Source: Cheiracanthium punctorium | Lineage: Eukaryota > Arthropoda > Arachnida > Araneae > Cheiracanthiidae | Assembly (NCBI GenBank): GCA_038373885.1 | Contig: JAWZYV010010319.1 | Coordinates: 1,166,001 to 1,230,000, forward strand | Direction of reading: 5' to 3' | DNA length: 64,000 nt | In this document: positions 56,346 to 64,000 of the stretch, piece by piece | Position numbering within the stretch: the first letter of the stretch is position 1 | Layout of the letters: each line of letters opens with the position of its first letter | Notes under the pieces: model-generated | Databases searched by the model: none | The model's input: the letters and a program-made list of their open reading frames with translations, nothing else | What the model was told of the DNA's origin: nothing | Program-made: the position numbers and the translations under genes

Positions 56346-57855
56346 CCTTACGGCTTTTAGTGTTTCTTCAGCGCTGCAAATTACGCTGTAATATTCTGGC
56401 ATGACGTTCTTGTGTTGAAATGTCCCTGAATCACATTTAATTATGCAGTGAGGAACTCTTGTAAGAACTCCAGGCAGAACTATAACGATTTGGCAATTTT
56501 TCGTTGAAATCAATTCATCCTATGTGATCCAAGATAAAAGTAACATTGCAGAAATCGTGGACTGTAGAAGAAATGGACCATTCCATTCTATGCAGTAAAA
56601 TAAATATGAAAAGAATCAATCAAATTACCATTTAAAAAAACTTAAATCGTATTAAATTACTAAGGAAATTTGATATTTCAGAGGGTTTTATTACTTTCGA
56701 TTTTGAGATATGATTTCGAACCTGTATATCTTTAATATTATCAGTTTAATACGTATTTTCTTTTAAAAAATTAATTGAAACTGGAATTATATTAAAAGGA
56801 ATCTTTAAAAAATGACTATTAGTATAGTAATTTTGATTAACTAAAAATGTAGACGAGCACACGCTGGCTGCACAGTATAAAATACACTTCTGGTATTGAT
56901 TGTAAGGTGAAAGAAATAAAAATCACAACTTGTTAAATGCCAAGTGCACTTTAAATAACATAGTATAACAAAGACGTGCATTTGAGCTTCCCACCTAGGT
57001 GTTGTCTTATTTTAGTCCGTTTCACTTATAAAAAACAAAGAGTCTTATTCGTTGTAATTAATTTAGACGTCTACATTTGTTATTTCATCTCATGTTTAAA
57101 AGCACAAGCATTTTCAAATTTCGTAGTGTTTTTTGTGTAACTGTAACCTATTGGAAAATTAAAGAAAAATCGACTGTATTAAATTATAACAGTATTACTT
57201 TTCAACAGTGCTATAGCACTAATCTCACTAAATACGAAAAATTGTGTTGTTTGTCAAGTAAAATAAAATATGTGCATTTAAAATTTTTACTCAAATTGTA
57301 TGAGAATATTTTCTTGCTTGTAAGACGAATGAGTAAATTTATGAAACGCTGCATAGCTTGCGAATTGCATTTTAGACATTAAAACTTTAGGAATTATTAT
57401 CTTTATAAACTTACTGCTGTTCTTTACAACGTTTAGAGCTACATAAATTGTTTCTAACGCAACATTACGAGGTATCTAGGATAGTTCATCTGCTATATAA
57501 TATACATTAATAAAGACAAAAAAATATTAAATTAATTGGGCCTAACATATGAGCTATCTAACAAATATTTCAGCCCTTCATTATTTGAAATATTTAGGTA
57601 CATTAAACAGCTCTATGCAAATTAACATTCAGAGCAACCTCATATTAATAAGTCTAAAAATTTTTGGAAGACACTAAAAGGCTATGGTTTAATCGATCTG
57701 AAGTATGGTTGTGAGGCATGTATATTTAAATGATACATAACGTAAAATAATCTCGTAATTATAATAGTAATAAATATAATAGTTTCATTGAACATTAGTT
57801 TTCCGAGCTTGGTTCGAAAAAAAGAAACTTATCCATCCTATACTTTCGTTTAATT
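56346..57855. other. Unannotated interval
   Basis: A 101-codon plus frame at 57077-57382 (Lys, Phe, Ser and Cys rich) has no recognised motif. A 64-codon minus frame at 56319-56513 likewise. The rest is AT-rich. Confidence 0.35.
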
Positions 57856-57856
57856 A

Positions 57857-58121
57857 CTTTAAAACAATGTAAAACTGAAATTTTTACATATTCATACTTT
57901 AAAACAGCACTGCGAAAGTGATATGTTTAAATACTTTAAAACAGCATTTTAAAGCTGAAATGTTTACACGCTTAGACTTCAAATCAGCTCTGTAAAGCTG
58001 AAATGTTTACGTTGTTATACTTTAAAATAGCACTGTAAAACTGAAATGTTTGCATACTTTAAATACGCGTTGCATACTTAATGTTTGCATACTCAGCTCT
58101 GGGAAGTGAAATGTTTACATT
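57857..58121. repeat. Minisatellite, ~35-43-bp units
   Basis: Six to seven imperfect units of the form ACTTTAAAACAGCACTG, TAAAGCTGAAATGTTTACA, spacer. Units start near 57857, 57896, 57934, 57976, 58019 and 58056. Length varies by a few bases in the spacer. Confidence 0.85.
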
Positions 58122-58304
58122 TTGAACAGGTCATTGGCCACGAGTTTTAAAAATACAATGCTTTGAAGTGCTTTTAATTAATATCATTCGTCTTTCACAG
58201 GAAATATGAATTTATGTTGTTAACTATATTACGCCCTACGATTATAAAAAAAAAACAATTATATAAAACTTTACAAAAATCGTTGAAATCGAAATTTATA
58301 CGTA

Positions 58305-58770
58305 ATACATACAATCTTTTTCGTCCCTTTGCGAGATACTTAATTTGGAATCGCTAGGATAAATCCAATCAAGGAGTAACTCAAAGTTATTTTCCCATTT
58401 CCCATTCCATTTCGTTCTTCTTCCCCCAAGGCTAACTTCATCGCCTGATTTAATAAAATAAGTGTTAGTTTACGGTCTCACGCCATGAAATCGGACGTGC
58501 GAAAGAAAATTTTCGACGATGCTTCAGAACATAGTGGGCTATCTCATCTTTTATTCTTCAAAGGTATAGATTCTTGTAATATTGTATTAAGTTCTTCATT
58601 TTTCGCTAAGAATCACCTCATTAATAATACTATTTAAGTATGACTGGAAGAAAATGCTTTGTTGTAATCACTATGGTATATAGATTTAATGCTCAGTATT
58701 TCAATGTGTTTCAAATTTAATATGGATAACATCGGGCTATCCAAATCAGAGAGAAAATCATTTTGCCCAA
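58305..58770. repeat. Unnamed local repeats P (copy 2) and Q (copy 1)
   Basis: P part (58355-58510): AAATCCAATCAAGGAGTAAC, CCCAAGGCTAACTTCA, TTTAATAAAATAAGTGTTAG, TTTACGGTCTCACGCC, GAAATCGGACGTG. Q part (58530-58770): CATCTTTTATTCTTCAAA and CAGTATTTCAATGTG ... TATGGATAACATCG. Q recurs at 59587-59760 and P at 59865-60025, so the region looks like a decayed tandem arrangement of a P+Q unit. Confidence 0.55.
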
Positions 58771-58781
58771 TTTGTAAACAT

Positions 58782-59003
58782 TCTTTTTTTCCCCTAAATG
58801 GCGGGCACTTGTTGTTTATAAGCATTGGCTACAACCAAGACGAGAATTACTGGTCTCTTTATTAAGGAGGCACCTATGGATAGACCAGCGTTGCCTCTTA
58901 CGAAAGGGCGGACGGAATTACACCCAAGCCCGCGCCGGCAATCGAACCCGGCCCCGTGATGCAGTAGGATGGCCATCTAACCACTACACAACCCGGGCGC
59001 CCT
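58782..59003 (-). mobile_element. Complete tRNA-derived SINE with 11-bp TSD
   Basis: TTTGTAAACAT flanks both sides (58771-58781 and 59004-59014). On the minus strand the head reads GGGCGCCCGGGTTGTGTAG, with A-box TGTAGTGGTTAGA and B-box GCCGGGTTCGATTGCC. The T-arm still pairs (GCCGG with CCGGC), but no normal anticodon arm can be drawn, so it is a SINE and not a tRNA gene. The 3' end is a short A-rich tail (GGGGAAAAAAAAGA). It interrupts the Q repeat region. A different SINE family from the one at 51506. Confidence 0.85.
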
Positions 59004-59121
59004 TTTGTAAACATAAACATATCATTTTACAAAAGTATGTTTATGTTATTACGATGAATCACTGAAATAAATGTCTAATGCCTTAAAATAAGGCTAGCGA
59101 AATCTCAACGGCTCTTTAGAA

Positions 59122-59578
59122 CAGAGGTGGCCAAAATGTAGTGCATGTGTCAGATTTGGCACATTAGATGATTTGACATGGCACATCTTATCCTTGTCCG
59201 AACTTACTATTTTGAGGCAGAATGAAGACGTTCATAATATTCTCGAGCCCGGAAATATTCTATTTCTTATAAGTTATAACACTAAGGCAAATGGGAGCAT
59301 TTGTGCATTTCAAAATACACTTTCAACAGAAATCGAACAATCTCTGATCCCTTACTAAATATTCTAAAAATTCTAGAATTTTCTTCCCCAGAGAAACAGT
59401 TTCAATTTACTGTTCACGCGTTATTACTTCGTCCACTAAACTAAATCCTCCCAGTATTCATATTTTCCAACTCTAGCGGTGAACATATGGAAGTAAGAAA
59501 GTGCATGAGTTAGAGGCGCATATAAACTCCTCTATAAAAAAAATTGGGGCATGATATGCAAAAGGTTGGTCACCCCTG
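59122..59578. mobile_element. hAT MITE with perfect 8-bp TSD (457 bp)
   Basis: Ends CAGAGGTGGCCAAAATG and, inward from the right, CAGGGGTGACCAACC. Identical CTTTAGAA duplications (59114-59121 and 59579-59586). Interior non-coding; the 61-codon frame at 59173-59358 has no transposase motif. It inserted at the edge of the Q repeat copy that continues at 59587. Confidence 0.92.
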
Positions 59579-59586
59579 CTTTAGAA

Positions 59587-60080
59587 GATAGCTGTATTTC
59601 ATCATTTATTCTTCAAAAATGACAGTTTCATGCAAATCCCATCATTATATTTTCAAAATGTGCAGCGAATTAATAATTTTATTATCATCATAATTAAAGT
59701 ATCACTTTATATCCCAATTCTTCAGTGTGCTTTACATCAAATATAGATAACATGTCGCTTTTCCTGCAAAGCAAATTTTCTTATAACTCATAAACACAAA
59801 TTTAACAGTCACAAGATTGTGTTACTACAAGCATGTATTACATATATTATTATAATTATTTAATAGAGTAAGTGTTAGTGTAAAGTCGTTTAAGTGTGTA
59901 TAATATGTCAAGCGCATACATATAATAATATACAAGAAATATGCTATCATATGCATCTTATTTCAATAATTTAATGTTGCAAGTTTACGGTCTCAGGCTA
60001 TAAAACCGGACGTGTTAAGGAAACTTTTCAATACAGAAGATAAGAGTTACAGAAGATAAGAGGCATCTCGTCTTGAAAAA
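59587..60080. repeat. Unnamed local repeats Q (copy 2) and P (copy 3)
   Basis: Q: TCATCATTTATTCTTCAAAA, CCAATTCTTCAGTGTGC ... TATAGATAACATG. P: AATAGAGTAAGTGTTAGTG (59863) and GTTTACGGTCTCAGGC, TAAAACCGGACGTG (59988-60018), interrupted by about 100 bp of unrelated sequence. A direct repeat ACAGAAGATAAGAG lies at about 60033-60062. Confidence 0.5.
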
Positions 60081-60418
60081 GCAAGATCTCTAAAGAGAAA
60101 TCAGTAATTCCTTACTACTTAACTACTGGAGGGAGATAGCCCACATTTGAATCTAGCATATGCCAGTGATTTATTTAATCTTACACTAGAACTCAACCGC
60201 TCTTTAATCAAAGAAATCATTTTTCTAATGCATTCTTATTCAAAATATTGAAAGTTATTTTAAATAAACATGAAAAAGAAATATAGTTTATAAGTTTTAC
60301 TTAAGTACTACTTAAAATGCTTAATATTCCTAAAATCTGACACTAGAAATTCATTTGACAAAAGGCGATTTTATTTTCCAGTTTCACTGTATACTGGTGT
60401 GGGAAAATAAAGGATGAG

Positions 60419-60452
<34 letters not shown>

Positions 60453-60760
60453 TGCAGCATATCGCAAGGCAGAAGTGTAAAATATCCATAAAAATCGTGC
60501 CATAACATCTCTTGTAAAAAAAGTGAATGAAGCATTATTTTTAATTTCTTAATTTTTGCACACGTGTATGTATTCACTTTTAAAACCTAAAATTATAAAA
60601 ATCTACTAAGTGAAAAAAAACATCTTATTATTGTTACTGAAAAAACAGACTTCGCTCAAGTAACTACAAAACTAAATTTAATCGAGCGCATCATCAACTA
60701 AGACAAGCAATTATTCACTGGAGTCGTTTTCATGAAACCTTTATTCATTATGCATTCACA
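60081..60760. other. Unannotated interval with T30 run
   Basis: A pure T-run at 60421-60450. On the minus strand this could be the poly-A tail of a retroposed sequence ending CGATATGCTGCACT, but no duplication was found. Nothing else recognised. Confidence 0.45.
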
Positions 60761-60779
60761 TTAAGATCTTATCTCATTG

Positions 60780-61100
60780 TTTTGAAATCTATTAGCCGCT
60801 ATCGCGGTTGTATCTACCACTAAGTAACAACTTAATGGTTATTAACTGCTTCATTGTATTACACCGGCTCGTGTAAGCCGCCTGATCAGGAATTCTACAA
60901 AGCACTCTGATAAAGCCAGGCTAAAGACAAGACAAACGATTCCATTCTTGTTTAAAAAGAGCTCTGGACGGACAGGAGGATCCTAACAAGCTTAAAACTG
61001 GGTGTTGCGGCCGCTTGACTAATTAATCAGCCGGGCAAGTAATTTGACACTAATTGCAACATGTGTGTACGAATATCACAGCAGGTATATGCGTGACTAG
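60780..61100. promoter_or_regulatory. Candidate conserved regulatory element
   Basis: GC-richer, non-repetitive and non-coding island in AT-rich DNA. It contains dense motif-like words: CCGCTATCGCGG, TTAATGGTTATTAAC, CGCCTGATCAGG, GCGGCCGC and, at 61017-61030, TGACTAATTAATCAG (paired homeodomain-like half sites). No frame, inverted ends or relation to other copies in the window. Such islands are often regulatory, but conservation cannot be judged here. Confidence 0.25.
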
Positions 61101-62695
61101 CCGTTTAATCGGAAAGTCAGGATTTTAGAGATGTAAATATCGGACCATTGTAAGAGGGTGCAGCAGTTTCGTAGCCATTATGTATATTGAGAGCTGAAAG
61201 AAAAAGAGATTTTTTAAAGTAAATGTTTCAGTCACAGTTTGAACAGGAAAACAATGAACATTTGCAGATAATTTAATTGAATTCAACGAATTATTAAAAA
61301 TATTTTAACTAATAATGCAAAAAAGCTAGTATATATATTTCACTTTATCAATGGATTATCTTGGCATTCTACATTACGTAAGTTAGCTATTCTATATTAT
61401 ATATATATAAAATTAATAAGTAAAACAAAAAGAATATTACTACAAAAATGACATACCCCGTAGGGAAAAAAATATATAAATAACAGCAGAAACAGAGGAC
61501 CAGACAGTATGAAGATCGATAAACAAAGAACCATAAATTATACAAAAATTAATGGAATGGAAATTACAACCTCTGGAACTCTAGACCCAGATTATAATTA
61601 AAGACAACAAAACAGTAGGATTTCGGTTGTGTGGCATACCAAAAGAGATATTCTCTCTACACATGTAGGCTCTATCCTACTATAGAACAAGAATCTAAAT
61701 CAAGTAAATAAAAACATAAGTATTTTGAAAGCAAAATAATTGAAAAAAGCACTGCAAAACAGACATACCCAACAGGAACAATGCAGATCACATGGCATGA
61801 GACCGCAAGTTTTATTGTAAGAATGTGGCCAAAATCAAGAGGCAAGAAAATAAATGAATAAAAATTTAAAAAATAAATAATAATAGTATTGTAGTAGTAG
61901 TAATAATGAGATATGCAAATTTCACTGCTGAAAAATTATTAATTAAATAAATCATTACATAATTTCTGATCCATAAATAATAATAATAATATGAATCGCA
62001 AAATGATTTTTGCTTAAAATTTTTCCGTGAGTGCAATTGTCACAAAGTGCCTTAAAAAATGTTTGAATACCCGAGAGTTTCCGCTTAGCAAGCTTCACCA
62101 CTAGGGGTAAAAGCTGCTCTACTTGCCACGTTGAAGTCTCTTACTACTGCCATGTTTCTACAGAAAATTTGTTGCGTATTCTTTGGAATCACATTCCGCT
62201 TACGGAAAACAATGAAAGAAGATAAAAAATATAGATTTCTTTAAATCCAAAACTAAACACTTACCCTTAGTTTTCACAATTTTTTAATAAGTATGATTAT
62301 CAACTTTTTAAAACAATCCGTTCGCAAATAATTTCGCTGCGGGCTTAAAAAGTAAAATTTGACGCAAAATCCCGATTTTTTGAAGACGCTTCAGAAATTC
62401 TTATAAAAGAACAATTTAGGTACAATGATCCAGCATAGCTCATTTGAAAAATCCAATCATGGGACTTCTGATGTTATAAGAAATATTTCTACTCTGGCAA
62501 AGATTCAGTCCGCAGTGACACAAAATGTGGGGAAAATGAAATAACTAAAAAACAAGAAATCAGATTTTTTTTCATCGACAGATTTCTCTTGTGCTATTTA
62601 GTCAGTGTGCAAAATTTGGTGTAAATCCGACAGACGATCCAGGCGACTGTCAGAAACAGACAGAAAGACAAGCAAGCAAATATTAAGAGAGTATA
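61101..62695. other. Unannotated interval
   Basis: AT-rich with ATA and AAT trinucleotide runs (61390-61412, 61975-61992). At 62611-62680, AATTTGGTGTAAATCCGACA is followed by CAGAAACAGACAGAAAGACA, a phrase typical of arthropod repeat ends, similar to 45731. Confidence 0.35.
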
Positions 62696-62696
62696 C

Positions 62697-62775
62697 CGTG
62701 GAATCTTGACTTACGCGAGGGATGCGTTCCAAGACTCCTCGCGTAAGTGAAAATTTCGCGTTGCGAAACAGGACA
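62697..62775. mobile_element. pogo/Tigger-like terminus fragment
   Basis: CCGTGGAATCTTGACTTACG following TA, and then CGTTCCAAGACTCCTCGCG and TTTCGCGTTGCGAA, resemble the ends of pogo-type DNA transposons. Within it ACTTACGCGAGG (62709-62720) and its exact complement (62737-62748) form a hairpin. The opposite end was not found; MITE copy F lies about 80 bp downstream. Confidence 0.45.
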
Positions 62776-62856
62776 GATAGATATATATACAACTTTTTGA
62801 AACACATAATCAATTACTTTAGACACTTATAAACACCTTTATAAGCAAACTGTATA

Positions 62857-62942
62857 ACCCTGAGGAGGGGCAGCCGTTGCCATCGCTCGACTTAACTACC
62901 AGCAAGATGGCGGATTATCGAAACGTTCATCGCGTGCCACAA
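62857..62942 (+). mobile_element. TTAA-type MITE, copy F (fragment)
   Basis: CCCTGAGG then GGGGCAGCCGTTGCCATCGC and onward through CAAGATGGCGGA to CATCGCGTGCCACA, collinear with one inverted-repeat arm of copies A-C. The terminus appears fused directly to the arm by deletion, and the second arm is absent. Confidence 0.75.
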
Positions 62943-62945
62943 ATC

Positions 62946-64000
62946 CTATAATGACTTAAATCCAAAACAAAGCATTCTTATTTCAAAACAGGCTGATCGC
63001 TTGCATTAACACCGAGAAAACTTCTCAATTATATTTAAAAAGGACATTTCTGCAATTTCATTTGCAAAATAATCCGGAATCAGACTGACATAGTAAAGAA
63101 TGCAATCATTATTTTTAAATCACGGTCTCCGAATGCAAGCAATGTAAAGTACTTCTCTTTTTTTACACATATACTTTTAAAGATTTTCTTTACTTGCGAA
63201 CATCACTACGCGATCATTTACCGTATAAATTCACACTAAGAGTATTAAACAGCATAAAAAAGTTACAAACAGAAACATCCATCAATAGAAGTATCGGATC
63301 TTTAATTTAGAAAGTTTTTTTTTTTTTTTAAACCTCTGTAGTGACAAATGATCCTGCTTATTCGCATTATTTTCCCCCGGTGTATGGTACAGAAATTTTG
63401 TATCTTCACTGCATAAAAAGCTCACGGATAAAGAGTTCTACTAATTCATTTTCTAAATTTTTCGTTACATTTTTTTTTCTCCATAAGAAACACTCTAAAT
63501 AAACTTTCTGTTTAAACTAAAAGGTTCTAGTTAAAAGACAAATTTCTTTAGTTTTTGTTTCTAATAAAACTCTTTATAATAATAATAATAAACTTTCTAA
63601 TAAAAATTTTAATTTTTTTCTCAAAATTCTACTTTAAGTATTCATAGCAAGTGAAAATATGGATAATGATGACAAATATTTACCTCTACTGTCCAGAAAT
63701 TGCAAAAAATGTTAAGATGCTGTCAGATGTGCTACTCTTTAAAGTCATAATGAATATTGAAAGCGGTAACGGATTAAAAAGAAAAACCCTCTAAAACTAG
63801 CATGTTTATTTGCCTGAAGAGAGCTTCTCATAACGTCACATGATTTCCGTGCAGTCCTCTATATTGCGACAGCTCAGAAAGTACCAGCAACCTACATAAG
63901 AACTTTTCGACCAGATCTGTTTAACGTGTACATATACCGCGTTTAATCTGAGGTCTTCTGTGGCAAAACGGCGTTGTAACTCACAACCGTCTGGTCACTA
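62946..64000. other. Unannotated AT-rich interval
   Basis: Contains a short AAT run (63578-63591) and a T-run near 63318. Nothing else recognised up to the end of the window. Confidence 0.4.

Noticed and set aside
57077..57382. 101-codon plus frame as a gene
   Set aside because: No motif, AT-driven composition (Lys, Phe, Asn), no supporting splice or promoter signals.
58900..59003. tRNA gene on the minus strand
   Set aside because: A-box, B-box and T-arm are good, but no anticodon arm forms and the unit has SINE tail and target duplications.

Overview
This is eukaryotic, AT-rich (about two thirds A+T by eye) intergenic or intronic DNA from an animal, most likely an arthropod and perhaps an arachnid. 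That is inferred from the repeat content: Helitrons whose 5' ends begin TCTATATAAATAAA, tRNA-derived SINEs with a GTGGTTT box, mariner and Tc1 remnants, hAT and TTAA-type MITEs, and a jockey-like LINE tail. I find no convincing host protein-coding gene, tRNA gene, rRNA gene or CRISPR. The longest open frames (60-153 codons) are either transposon pieces or unrecognised AT-rich frames. The window is best read as layers of mobile-element insertions, many with boundaries that can be fixed to the base.

Layout. 0.4-2.4 kb: a complete non-autonomous Helitron (431-1899) with an internal ~156-bp tandem array, inserted exactly inside the target-site duplication of an older hAT element (1903-2381). 5.56-6.04 kb: the first of six copies of a TTAA-flanked MITE family (others near 24.0, 25.1, 28.3, 54.4 and 62.9 kb). 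6.84-7.54 kb: a fold-back mariner-like MITE. 10.0 kb: a hAT MITE. 12.8-13.2 kb: a doubtful SINE. 16.6 kb: a perfect 17-bp inverted repeat. 17.8-19.0 kb: an unclassified TIR element (CCCAGACAGCACA ends) carrying a nested tRNA-SINE. 22.4 kb: a Helitron 5' end. 23.4 kb: a 144-bp hAT MITE. 25.8-26.6 kb: a 391-bp tandem duplication. 27.9, 30.7 and 36.6 kb: three diverged copies of an unnamed ~290-bp repeat. 29.2 and 33.5-34.2 kb: two solo LTRs in opposite orientation. 35.8 kb: a hAT MITE. 36.3 and 40.7 kb: old SINE-like copies.

43.3-44.7 kb: an internally deleted hAT element with a perfect 8-bp duplication and only the transposase C-terminal dimerisation domain left. 45.9 kb: a 5'-truncated SINE with target duplications. 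47.0-48.7 kb: a second Helitron keeping the last ~50 codons of its Pif1-type helicase. 50.2-51.5 kb: a mariner transposase remnant next to a LINE RNase H and zinc-knuckle remnant, the latter followed by a complete SINE. 53.4-54.1 kb: a degenerate Tc1-like transposase. 56.1-60.1 kb: diverged local repeats interrupted by a complete SINE and a hAT MITE, with a ~40-bp minisatellite at 57.9 kb. 60.8-61.1 kb: a GC-richer, apparently unique stretch that could be a conserved regulatory element. 62.7 kb: a pogo-like terminus.

The elements do not form a pathway. Their value is chronological (nested insertions with readable footprints) and structural (terminal hairpins that keep pairing while their sequence changes).
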